Assembly (NCBI GenBank): GCA_021802595.1
Contig: JAJZRT010000136.1
Location: 1 to 8,217, forward strand
DNA length: 8,217 bases
Direction of reading: 5' to 3'
From: Pseudomonadota bacterium
GTDB taxonomy: Bacteria; Pseudomonadota; Gammaproteobacteria; Burkholderiales; Thiobacillaceae
The notes under the pieces were generated by a model that did no database searches, was not told the DNA's origin, and saw nothing but the letters and a program-made list of their open reading frames with translations. Shown piece after piece: positions 1 through 6,463 of this stretch; the first letter of the stretch is position 1, and the number at the start of each line of letters is the position of its first letter. A program made the translations under genes and the position numbers.

Positions 1-1
1 C

Positions 2-742
2 GTCGACAACACCGTGCCCTCGCCCTATCTGTGCCGACCCTTCGAGCATGGCGCCGACATCGTGGTGCACTCGCTGACCAAGTACATCGGCGGCCATGGC
101 AACAGCGTGGGCGGGGCCATCGTGGATGGCGGGCGCTTTGACTGGGCAGCGCAGCGCGAGCGTTTCAGCCTGCTGGTCGAGCCCGACGTGAGCTACCACG
201 GCGTGAGCTACACCGAGACCTTCGGCCCTGCCGCCTTCATCGCGCGTGCCCGCGTCGTGCCCCTGCGCAACATGGGCGCGGCCTTGTCGCCGATGAATGC
301 CTTCCTGCTGCTGCAGGGCCTGGAGACCCTGCCGCTGCGCATGGACCGCATCTGCGACAACTCCCTGCGCATCGCCACCCACCTGCGCGGGCACGCCAAG
401 GTGGCCTGGGTGCGCTATGCCGGGCTGCCCGACCACCCGGACCACGCCACCGCGCAGCGCCTGATGGGCGGGCGCGCCTCGGGCATTCTCAGCTTCGGCC
501 TGCGCGGCGGGCGCGAGGCCGGCGCGCGCTTCCAGGACGCGCTCAAGCTGTTCACCCGCCTGGTCAACATCGGCGACTGCAAGTCCCTGGCCTGCCACCC
601 CGCGACCACCACCCACCGCCAGTTGGGCGACGCGGAGCTGGCCGCCGCCGGCGTGAGCGCCGACATGGTGCGCCTGTCGGTGGGCATCGAGCATGTGGAC
701 GACCTGATTGCCGACCTGGAGCAGGCGCTGCAGGCGGCCTGA
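2..742 (+). CDS. metY: O-acetylhomoserine sulfhydrylase (aminocarboxypropyltransferase), C-terminal part
   Basis: This is the C-terminal ~246 residues of a Cys/Met-metabolism PLP-dependent enzyme. The reading frame is already open at position 2, so the true start lies left of the window; the GTG at 14 is only an internal valine. The motif HSLTKYIGGHG carries the PLP-binding lysine at codon 80-82. Further family signatures are EPDVSYHGVSYTE, NAFLLLQGLETLPLRMDRI, FTRLVNIGDCKSLACHPATT and the C-terminal RLSVGIEHVDDLIADLEQAL. The length and these motifs fit MetY, which replaces the acetyl group of O-acetyl-L-homoserine with sulfide to give homocysteine in cytoplasmic methionine synthesis. Related cystathionine gamma-synthases and MetZ share the fold, but the CRPFEHGADIVVHS and SYHGV segments favour MetY. 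No frameshift is seen, and a strong hairpin follows the stop. Confidence 0.93.
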   Translation, partial: VDNTVPSPYLCRPFEHGADIVVHSLTKYIGGHGNSVGGAIVDGGRFDWAAQRERFSLLVEPDVSYHGVSYTETFGPAAFIARARVVPLRNMGAALSPMNAFLLLQGLETLPLRMDRICDNSLRIATHLRGHAKVAWVRYAGLPDHPDHATAQRLMGGRASGILSFGLRGGREAGARFQDALKLFTRLVNIGDCKSLACHPATTTHRQLGDAELAAAGVSADMVRLSVGIEHVDDLIADLEQALQAA

Positions 743-749
743 GCCCCCC

Positions 750-776
750 GCCGCAGCCCTCGCGCAGGGCTGCGGC
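750..776 (+). terminator. Hairpin after metY, probable transcription terminator
   Basis: A perfect 11-bp inverted repeat (GCCGCAGCCCT, loop CGCGC, then AGGGCTGCGGC) starts 8 bp after the metY stop. The stem is very GC-rich, but no run of T follows on the plus strand (TCGTAGTC). It may therefore be an imperfect intrinsic terminator or an mRNA 3'-end stabiliser. Its position between metY and the toxin-antitoxin promoter region fits separation of the two transcripts. Confidence 0.6.
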
Positions 777-834
777 TCGTAGTCGGCCTTCCGGCACATG
801 TCGCATCCCAGGGCTTCGGCGTGGACCCTACTCC

Positions 835-863
835 TTGTGTAGCACGTTTGTGCTAATGTTGTG
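835..863 (+). promoter_or_regulatory. Operator-like inverted repeat and TTGTG repeats upstream of the antitoxin gene
   Basis: TAGCAC (840-845), a GTTT spacer and GTGCTA (850-855) form a perfect 6-bp inverted repeat, 36 bp before the antitoxin start. TTGTG also occurs three times in direct orientation at 835-839, 848-852 and 859-863, spaced 13 and 11 bp, about one helical turn. Ribbon-helix-helix antitoxins typically bind short repeated or palindromic boxes over their own promoter, so this is the likely autoregulatory site. No convincing -35/-10 pair with standard spacing could be assigned; GCTAAT (852-857) is the best -10-like hexamer. Confidence 0.5.
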
Positions 864-891
864 AAGTCCACGCGCCACCACCGGGGAACCC

Positions 892-1176
892 ATGAGCACG
901 ACGACCATTCGGCTTGAGGAGCAACTCAAGGCCCGACTTGCCTCGGCCGCCGAACGTGCAGGCACGACGGCGCATGCGTTCATCCTGGACGCCATCGAAC
1001 GGACCATCGAGCAATCCGAACTCGAGGAGGCATTTCACAGGGTTGCGGAGCAACGCTGGGCGACCTTGCTCGCGAGCGGAAAGTCGATTGCGTGGGATGA
1101 GGCCAGCGCCTATGTGGCGGCACGCGCGCGCGGTGAACGCCCTCGCAAGCCCACAGCGCGCCAACTCAAGCGCTGA
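892..1176 (+). CDS. Ribbon-helix-helix (CopG/ParD-like) antitoxin
   Basis: This 94-residue protein begins with a short strand-like segment (STTTIRLEEQLKARL) followed by two helices (LASAAERAGTTAHAFILDAIERTIEQ), the layout of a ribbon-helix-helix DNA-binding dimer at residues 2-40. The charged remainder, ending in RGERPRKPTARQLKR, would be the toxin-wrapping tail. GGGGAA at 883-888 is a well-placed Shine-Dalgarno sequence that fixes the ATG at 892. The gene lies 8 bp upstream of a RelE/ParE-like toxin gene in the same direction, so the two form an operon. The expected role is to neutralise that toxin by direct binding and to repress the operon at the inverted repeat upstream. The family call rests on the fold pattern and on the partner gene; the exact subfamily is not resolved. 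Confidence 0.85.
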   Translation: MSTTTIRLEEQLKARLASAAERAGTTAHAFILDAIERTIEQSELEEAFHRVAEQRWATLLASGKSIAWDEASAYVAARARGERPRKPTARQLKR

Positions 1177-1184
1177 CCACGGCG

Positions 1185-1481
1185 ATGGCTCGCATCGAGC
1201 TGGCTCCCGAAGTTCTGCAGGATTTCGACCGTATTCTCGACCACGTCGCGCAGTTCGACGGAGATGTTCCAGGCCGTATTGCCGACATTCTGGAATCCAT
1301 CCAGATCCTGCGACACAGCCCCGAGATCGGCCGCAAGGGCAAGGCCGGAATGCGCGAGCTCGTGATCGGTCATGGTTCGCGCGGGTATGTCGCGCTCTAT
1401 CGTTTCGTGCCGGAAATCGATGTGGCCTTCGTGCTCGCCATCCGCGCGCAGCGCGAGGCCGGCTACAAGCCTCGCCGGTGA
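1185..1481 (+). CDS. RelE/ParE-family toxin
   Basis: This 98-residue protein has the ParE/RelE superfamily pattern. The N-terminal strand MARIELAPEVLQDFDRI leads into two helices (ILDHVAQFDGD, ILESIQILRHSPEIGR). A C-terminal sheet follows, MRELVIGHGSRGYVALYRF then DVAFVLAIRAQREAGY. The segments 'hSPEIGR', 'RELVIG' and 'ALYRF' and the terminal 'AIRAQREAGY' are typical of the plasmid-stabilisation type. ParE members poison DNA gyrase and RelE members cleave mRNA on the ribosome; the sequence alone does not decide which applies. The 8-bp gap from the antitoxin stop, with no strong ribosome site of its own, suggests translational coupling. The module lies in the chromosomal backbone between metY and comM, outside the transposon. 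No frameshift is seen. Confidence 0.88.
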   Translation: MARIELAPEVLQDFDRILDHVAQFDGDVPGRIADILESIQILRHSPEIGRKGKAGMRELVIGHGSRGYVALYRFVPEIDVAFVLAIRAQREAGYKPRR

Positions 1482-1563
1482 CCCTGTCCTTCTTTCAGTC
1501 GCTATCGAATCGGTGCTCTGCGGCGCCCGCGCATGGACCGAGCAACCCGAATGCCCCCGATGG

Positions 1564-2228
1564 CTACGCGCCACCCAGTGCCCTGCGCAGCTGCAGCGCC
1601 TCGGCCAGATGCGGGCGCGCGATGCGCGGTGAGCCCGCCAGGTCAGCGATGGTTCGCGCCACGCGCAGCACCCGGTGCGCGGAGCGGGCCGAGGCTCCCA
1701 GGCGGGCGAGGGCTTCGGCCAGCCAGCGCCGCTCGGCGCCCGGCAGCGCGCAGTGCTGCTCCAGCGCGGAGGCTTCGAGCCGGGCATTGGGCTGCCCCTG
1801 GCGCTCGCGCTGGCATTCGGTGGCCCGCAGCACGCGCTCGGCAACCAGGGCGCTGGGCTCGCCGGGGGGAAGCTCGAACAGCTCGGCGGGTGCCAGCGCG
1901 TTGAGTTCGACGCGCAGGTCGATGCGGTCGAGCAGCGGGCCCGACAGGCGCGCGCGGTAGCGCTGCACCTGTTCGGGGGTGCAGCGGCACTCGCGGGTCG
2001 GGTCGCCCAGGTGCCCGCAGGGGCAGGGGTTCATGGCGGCCACGAGCTGGAAACTGGCTGGCAGGCGCAGGCGTCGCGCCGCGCGGGCCAGGTGCACGCA
2101 GCCGGATTCCAGGGGCTCGCGCAGGCCTTCCAGCGCGCGGCGGTCGAACTCGGGCAGTTCGTCCAGGAACAGCAGGCCGTGGTGGGCCAGCGAGACCTCG
2201 CCCGGGCGCAGCCGGCCGGCGGCCAGGC
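1564..2228 (-). pseudogene. comM: comM (YifB family Mg-chelatase-like AAA+ ATPase), 3' fragment split by transposon
   Basis: This is the C-terminal ~221 residues of ComM/YifB, the hexameric helicase-like AAA+ protein that promotes branch migration during natural transformation. Visible parts, in order, are RPGEVSLAHHG, Walker B (LLFLDELPEF), the RRALEGLREPLESG segment, sensor-1 region (QLVAAMNPCPCG) and the cysteine cluster CPCGH..CRCTPEQ. LSGPLLDRIDL with its arginine-finger position follows, and then the C-terminal helical domain HRVLRVARTIADLAGS. Walker A and the N-terminal Lon-like domain are missing. Homology stops just before 'GRLRPGEV', where an AT-rich, TGT-starting sequence begins. 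The frame stays open about 40 bp into the element and can start at a GTG on the complement of 2266-2268, adding about 13 unrelated residues, but no ribosome site supports that start. The remaining part should lie beyond the far end of the element. Confidence 0.92.
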
Positions 2229-2286
2229 TGTAAGGCACATAATTATTTTGGACTTTTTGTAGGGCCACCGAATTATTTCGGACATT
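2229..2286. repeat. Transposon end with two transposase-binding-like repeats
   Basis: The end begins TGTAAGGCAC and is markedly AT-rich against its GC-rich surroundings. AATTATTTTGGACTTT (2241-2256) and AATTATTTCGGACATT (2271-2286) match at 14 of 16 positions and are exactly 30 bp apart. The preceding bases also partly match (G.CAC). Repeated direct sites of this kind inside a TGT..ACA end are the known layout of TnsB binding sites in Tn7-like elements. A possible third, weak copy lies at 2311-2326 (8/16), too degenerate to claim. Confidence 0.8.
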
Positions 2287-2348
2287 CCTCCCGTAAAGGA
2301 AGGGCAGAAGGACCCTTTCGGCCTCCCGGCAGTGTTAGGAGCGTGGCC

Positions 2349-3665
2349 TCAGTTCCAGTCCTGCAACGACTTGATTGCGGCATCCAGCATTTTTAGCAGT
2401 GACCGCAGCGGTGGGCAGTCGGGATAGTGTTCGCCCAGGAGCTGCTTCGCGTGCGCCAGACTCTGCACGTGGCGCTCGCGATCGGCTTCGGTAGGCGCGC
2501 GCGCAAACGTCCGGCCGGAGTCGTGGTAGTACAACTTAATGAACTGCTCGTTGGGCAGTTCGGCATCGTTGTACTCGCGCTGCGTCCACTCGTCGAGTTC
2601 ACTGCGAATTGCATTGACGCGGTTGTAGACACCCTTGCGGTGGTAGGTGTCCTTGAGTACTGACTTCAGCAGGCGGCCGACATGCGCGTGCGCCTCGATC
2701 GGCATCCTTCCCTTCGGACGGCGCTGTGGGCCAACGAAGGTCTGGACATAGCCAACCGAATTGCGCTGGCCACTTTGTCTACGCGGCGTTTTCGGCTTGT
2801 CCTTAGCAGCAGCAGCCTGCGCGATGGCACCGGGGCTAACAAAGTACGGTGCCATCGGTGCGGATTCTCCGTCCCATGCGGCCTCGACAATGGGTGGCGG
2901 CAGCTTGTTCAGCGCCGCCGCGAGGGGTTCCAGCGGGATGCCCTTCGTCTCGTGCGCGATAAGGTACAGACCAGAACCGACATCGGGGGCGTACATGCCC
3001 GCCCACTCAGGCTTGACGATGACGAAGCCATGTTCCTTCGCCCAGGTCTCGCGCTCCTGCGCCATCCAGTCAACGGCCCTCTCATAGGGCTCGTCCGCAA
3101 TGAGATAACGCCTTGTCTGGCGGTCATACCAGATGCTGTCGTGGTCACGGCCAGGGATCTCGTTGTTCGATCGCACGCCGGGAAACGCGCGGCTGTCACT
3201 CTTGGACGGACGTAGCTTCGTCGCATCCATGAAATGCAATGCGCGAGCGGCGGCGCACACCGAACGCCGAGCTGCCGATTGCGAACTCTGTAGGTGCTCG
3301 CGCGCTAGATGGTCAGGGCCCTCGGCACGGAAGCCCGCCAGTGCCCGATGGTTCTTCAACTGGAGCGTCGTGATGAGATCACCCCACGGAACGGACAGCC
3401 AGATGCCCTGCGTTTCGCGCCCCGCCCCGCCACCATCGTGGTCCTTCCAATAGGAGGTCAGGAAGACACGGTGGTCGGGATGGGAACGCTCCGTCTTGGG
3501 GGTGGCGCGCAGCATGTTGCCCGCATGGCGGAAGTTCTCGAATCCCGCTGCCCGCGCGGCGGCATCCAAGGCTTGCGTGTGCTGGATACCTCGCTCGACC
3601 TTGAGCGATTTGGCGAGGCGTTTGATGCCGTCCATCGTGGACGGCCGAATGGCTTCACTCGACAT
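2349..3665 (-). CDS. Hypothetical protein, DUF5623-like, mobile-element cargo
   Basis: This 438-residue protein is of unknown function. It recalls the DUF5623 family found on integrative elements, but that assignment is from memory and unverified. The frame is open further upstream, yet the ATG at 3663-3665 (complement) is chosen because GGGAG lies 8 bases before it and the upstream residues look non-coding (Arg/Ser/Gly-rich). Residues 10-52 are helical and carry IQHTQALDAAARAAGFENF, a motif shared with the divergent neighbour. Later segments include a Trp-rich stretch near IWYDRQTRRYLIADEPYERAV and a low-complexity AQAAAAKDKPKTPRR linker. The C-terminus is charged and helical (HVGRLLKSVLKDTYHRKGV onward). 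No signal peptide, membrane segment, or nucleotide-binding or nuclease motif was recognised. The stop lies 62 bp from the transposase-binding-like repeats, so the gene reads toward the transposon end and is the outermost cargo. Confidence 0.8.
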   Translation of the reverse strand: MSSEAIRPSTMDGIKRLAKSLKVERGIQHTQALDAAARAAGFENFRHAGNMLRATPKTERSHPDHRVFLTSYWKDHDGGGAGRETQGIWLSVPWGDLITTLQLKNHRALAGFRAEGPDHLAREHLQSSQSAARRSVCAAARALHFMDATKLRPSKSDSRAFPGVRSNNEIPGRDHDSIWYDRQTRRYLIADEPYERAVDWMAQERETWAKEHGFVIVKPEWAGMYAPDVGSGLYLIAHETKGIPLEPLAAALNKLPPPIVEAAWDGESAPMAPYFVSPGAIAQAAAAKDKPKTPRRQSGQRNSVGYVQTFVGPQRRPKGRMPIEAHAHVGRLLKSVLKDTYHRKGVYNRVNAIRSELDEWTQREYNDAELPNEQFIKLYYHDSGRTFARAPTEADRERHVQSLAHAKQLLGEHYPDCPPLRSLLKMLDAAIKSLQDWN

Positions 3666-3733
3666 GACATGCTCTCCCGGTTCATGGCGAAACGTCACCC
3701 GTCTGCCGCTTCTCGAACCTGAACATGACATGC
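3662..3733. repeat. 11-bp direct repeat around the start of the DUF5623-like gene
   Basis: ACATGACATGC occurs at 3662-3672 and again at 3723-3733, 61 bp apart. The first copy spans the start codon of the minus-strand gene. It could be a regulator binding site, or a remnant of a small duplication that copied the start region, since the distal copy also offers ATGTCATG on the minus strand. Chance is not excluded. Confidence 0.4.
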
Positions 3734-4011
3734 GCAGGAAGAGAGGGAGGTTGCCGGCAGTGCTGTCAACAGCTTTGCTATGACGGGTGGCAGGCTCCTG
3801 CCCGAAGCCTTGCCGACAGTGTCTCACAAGACCGGCGCGATTGGCGAATTCGCTGCGGCGTGGTATCGTGCCAACAGGTTGCCGTCGCCTGCCGCACGCG
3901 CCCCTTGGGGTACGACGAAGACGGAGCATTCCAGAGCCCGACCCGATCCATATTTGATTCCTTGGGCGGCCCGTAAAGCGTGCACCGGCTCGACGCCCGA
4001 CGGAGATCAAT
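3666..4011. other. Divergent intergenic region between two cargo genes (346 bp)
   Basis: No gene was accepted here. The region must hold the promoters of the minus-strand DUF5623-like gene and the plus-strand gene starting at 4012. Visible elements are a consensus -35-like TTGACA on the minus strand (complement of 3764-3769) inside a near-palindrome GCTGTCAACAGC (3762-3773), and an inverted repeat GGCAGG-CT-CCTGCC (3789-3802). There is also a TTGATT hexamer on the plus strand (3954-3959). None has a convincing -10 partner at 16-18 bp, so promoters are not placed. Such paired palindromes between divergent genes may serve a shared regulator. Confidence 0.45.
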
Positions 4012-5505
4012 ATGGACACCCAGCAGCTCAAGGTGTTCGCGGAGCGCTTGCGCGCGTACCTCGAACGCTACAACCTCACCCTCAAGCACGGCCAGGCACT
4101 CGACCTGAGCGCATCCATTCCCGGCTTGCGGAACTGGCCTGAAGTCAATGCGTTCCCCGCTCGCGTATCTGCTGCGCAGTGGGACAGCAACTCGGCCGAT
4201 CGGCTCGCCAAGCGCATTGCGAAACACCATGGCCTGATCCTACCGGTGGATGAAATGCTCCAGATACTGGAGCCCTCGGCCACCACCGTTCTAAAGGTCT
4301 GGCCCGACGGCCCCGTGCCAGGCGTGTACGTGACGACCTCGAAAAATGCCATCGACGCGGCCATCGCTAGGTACGAGGCCGCCACCGACGGCGCACTGCT
4401 CTACGCGGAGGACGCCGGCCATTCTTCGGACGCGGCCATCGACTTGGGCGAACATGGCCTGTTCTCGCGCGGCATGGACCGACTGCCCAGCGGCACTCTG
4501 GTCGTGGTCGGCCCCGTGCCGTTGACGCAGGAATCGTGGAGCGACAACAAGGACCGGCTGAACACGGCCGCCGGTCTCGCCTATTCGTCCTCGCTGCGCG
4601 TCGTGGTCTTGGCGGAGACGCCACTGCCCGAGAATTTGCATAGCGACATCGACCTACTGCTCCGGCCTGACGATGAAGGTCTCGACAGCGATCTCGTCGA
4701 CGTGCTCGGGATCGTTACCGAGTTGGGCGATCTTCAGGTGGTACAGCCGTTTGTGCAGCGTCGGGCGGTGCCGTCGGCCGCGCAACGGTTCACGACGAAC
4801 CAGCATCTGCCGCAAGTGCTCGAAGATGCACTGAGGCTGGCGGTGGCAACGCGCCCCTACGGAATCATTGTGCTCGGCATCACGCCTGGCGACACGCAGC
4901 GCAAGGCTTTGCTGGAGGCCGTGCTGCCCCTGACCGAGCACGCGGGGCCAGCGGTTCGCATCCAACCGACGTTTCGCCCTGGCTACGGGAAAGACGATTC
5001 CCCACTGTCACCGCATTTCGAGGGACTTTTGGTCTTCCCCTCCATCCAAAGCGCCTACGCGCATGGCTATCGTCGCATGGTGATCGAGTCTTTGAATCAC
5101 GGCGCCGCTGACGCAATCGCACGGCATGCGCACGAGGTGTGCTTCTTGATTCGCTCCTTCTCGACCGAGGTTGCTGGTGCATGGATGAACAGCCTGCCCG
5201 CGCAGATCGACAAGCCCAATGCACTTGAGATCGTCACGGCTGTCCTGTGCGCTGCCGACGTGCCGGCGAAATCTGGGATGGTGACGATCTGCGACGCCTT
5301 TGTCGGCGGGGCGTCACCAGCCCCCACGGAAGGCGATATCGACAAGCTGGCGGAACACATGGAGGCCCATCGCGCCGTGCGGTGGCAGGAGCAGTTGGAC
5401 ACACTGCTGGCCGCTCGTGCGGTGACAACTGCACAAGTCAAGAAGGCCCTCAGTCGCCACAACGTAGACGACTACCTTGCCTCACGCAGAGCGGGGCAGC
5501 CGTAG
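4012..5505 (+). CDS. Hypothetical protein with N-terminal glyoxalase-related (Glyoxalase_8-like) module
   Basis: This 497-residue cytoplasmic-looking protein has no signal peptide or membrane segment. The ATG at 4012 is preceded by GGAG at 4002-4005 with a 6-base spacing. Residues 6-48 (LKVFAERLRAYLERYNLTLK, then HGQALDLSASIPGLRNWPEV) resemble the N-terminal module of glyoxalase-superfamily-related proteins, usually followed by 'RDWNTL'; that comparison is from memory. Residues ~150-215 alternate strands and helices (SGTLVVVGPVPLTQ, SSLRVVVLAETPLPE), and ~275-330 do so again (ALRLAVATRPYGIIVLGITP). This suggests two alpha/beta units, possibly a degenerate ATPase-like core, but no P-loop GxxxxGK[ST] is present. 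The C-terminal ~60 residues are helical and charged. The gene is divergent from the DUF5623-like gene and shares its HxQALD motif, and it lies 81 bp upstream of the next cargo gene, with which it may be co-transcribed. Function is unknown. Confidence 0.85.
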   Translation: MDTQQLKVFAERLRAYLERYNLTLKHGQALDLSASIPGLRNWPEVNAFPARVSAAQWDSNSADRLAKRIAKHHGLILPVDEMLQILEPSATTVLKVWPDGPVPGVYVTTSKNAIDAAIARYEAATDGALLYAEDAGHSSDAAIDLGEHGLFSRGMDRLPSGTLVVVGPVPLTQESWSDNKDRLNTAAGLAYSSSLRVVVLAETPLPENLHSDIDLLLRPDDEGLDSDLVDVLGIVTELGDLQVVQPFVQRRAVPSAAQRFTTNQHLPQVLEDALRLAVATRPYGIIVLGITPGDTQRKALLEAVLPLTEHAGPAVRIQPTFRPGYGKDDSPLSPHFEGLLVFPSIQSAYAHGYRRMVIESLNHGAADAIARHAHEVCFLIRSFSTEVAGAWMNSLPAQIDKPNALEIVTAVLCAADVPAKSGMVTICDAFVGGASPAPTEGDIDKLAEHMEAHRAVRWQEQLDTLLAARAVTTAQVKKALSRHNVDDYLASRRAGQP

Positions 5506-5586
5506 AGCGCGGCCGCGCAACAGGGAGCCGGCAGTGGTGATGCACTCCGTTGCCGACCCCACAACAACGAAAGGACGTAGGCAGCG

Positions 5587-6405
5587 ATGAAAGCTCATCC
5601 ATTCTCTCGCCCCACCATCATCGCCGCGGTGGAGTTCCTTGCGGAAATGTTGACGCAGGCGAAGTTCGACCAGCTCGTGGTGCGGTTAGCGCTGGACGAT
5701 GAAATCCTGCAGGGGCCGGAAAAGAGCGTGACCGCGAAAAGTGCTGTACTAGCGCGCCTCGTGAACCAACGCGCAACGCAGACCGTCGGCACCGTGGACG
5801 GGCCTATGACTCTGGCTGAAGCCGCGGTGCGCGAAGCAGTTGGAGTGGTCGTGTCGCAGTATGCGAAGGCCGAGCAGGAGCGTTTTCTGCGAGGGCTGGC
5901 GCTCGACGGCTACGTTGTTTCCTGGGATGAGGATGGACGAATGCCATTGCTGCGCGCAGCGTTGCCTGGTGAAGTGGATATTCCCTCGGCCGGTGATGAG
6001 GTTCACGAACTGTTGAAGCAGTTCGGGTTCACGGTGCCATTGGGGCATCTTGACCAAGCCATCGACGCGCACGCGCGCGGCGACTGGGCGGCGGCGAACA
6101 GCCAGATACGCACGTTCCTGGAAGGCTTGCTAAGCGACATCGCCTTGCACATTGATCCGCAACGGGCCGCTGCGCTGGCTTCCAGTGAAAACCGGCGCGC
6201 TTGGCTGGCGGATCGCGGATTTCTGTCGGTCAACAGGAACGAGTGGACCAGCGACGGGAAGAACTATTTGAGTGGACTGTTCAAGATGCTCCACACGGAC
6301 GGGGCGCATCCCGGGCTATCGGATGAAGATCACAGTACGTTCCGGCTGCACCTTGGACTTATCACTGGCCGCACCTTGCTTCGTCGCCTGAGCAACCGTC
6401 GTTAA
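5587..6405 (+). CDS. Hypothetical protein, abortive-infection-like C-terminal region
   Basis: This 272-residue protein starts at the ATG at 5587, with AAGGA at 5571-5575 eleven bases upstream, a somewhat long spacing. Residues ~10-63 form a small helical unit (AVEFLAEMLTQAKFDQLVVR to LARLVNQR) that could be an adaptor or effector-associated type domain. Residues ~155-272 read ARGDWAAANSQIRTFLEGL, then LFKMLHTDGAHPGLSDEDHS and FRLHLGLITGRTLLRRL. That pattern recalls AbiJ/HEPN-like abortive-infection proteins, in which a long helix pair surrounds an H..GSHPG loop. A canonical HEPN RNase Rx4-6H motif is not evident, so nuclease activity cannot be claimed. The gene follows the 4012-5505 gene by 81 bp on the same strand. 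It is cargo of the Tn7-like element and possibly a phage-defence gene. The family call is a recollection of sequence style, not a search result. Confidence 0.8.
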   Translation: MKAHPFSRPTIIAAVEFLAEMLTQAKFDQLVVRLALDDEILQGPEKSVTAKSAVLARLVNQRATQTVGTVDGPMTLAEAAVREAVGVVVSQYAKAEQERFLRGLALDGYVVSWDEDGRMPLLRAALPGEVDIPSAGDEVHELLKQFGFTVPLGHLDQAIDAHARGDWAAANSQIRTFLEGLLSDIALHIDPQRAAALASSENRRAWLADRGFLSVNRNEWTSDGKNYLSGLFKMLHTDGAHPGLSDEDHSTFRLHLGLITGRTLLRRLSNRR

Positions 6406-6463
6406 GTACGCCGCGCTACGCCCTAGCAAATTGTCCCGATAGTCCCTGAACTTCGCCGTATTC

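Noticed and set aside
914..1960. Long plus-strand frame of 348 codons across the toxin-antitoxin genes and comM
   Set aside because: It overlaps three well-recognised genes in other frames and its product is Arg/Ser/Ala-rich, typical of a GC-rich shadow frame.
1675..2262. Plus-strand frame opposite comM
   Set aside because: Antisense to conserved comM motifs; composition is a mirror of that gene with no recognisable domain.
2229..2268. Expression of a fused, truncated ComM from a GTG in the transposon end
   Set aside because: The frame is open but there is no ribosome site, and the product would lack Walker A, so it is treated as part of the disrupted gene.
3954..3982. TTGATT-based promoter for the gene at 4012
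   Set aside because: No acceptable -10 hexamer lies at 16-18 bp spacing.
3666..4031. Upstream extension of the DUF5623-like frame on the minus strand
   Set aside because: The extra ~122 residues are Arg/Ser/Gly-rich, overlap the start of the divergent gene, and the ATG at 3665 has a good ribosome site.
6431..6463. TTGTCC/GTATTC promoter before tnsA
   Set aside because: Spacing is 21 bp and both hexamers are weak matches.
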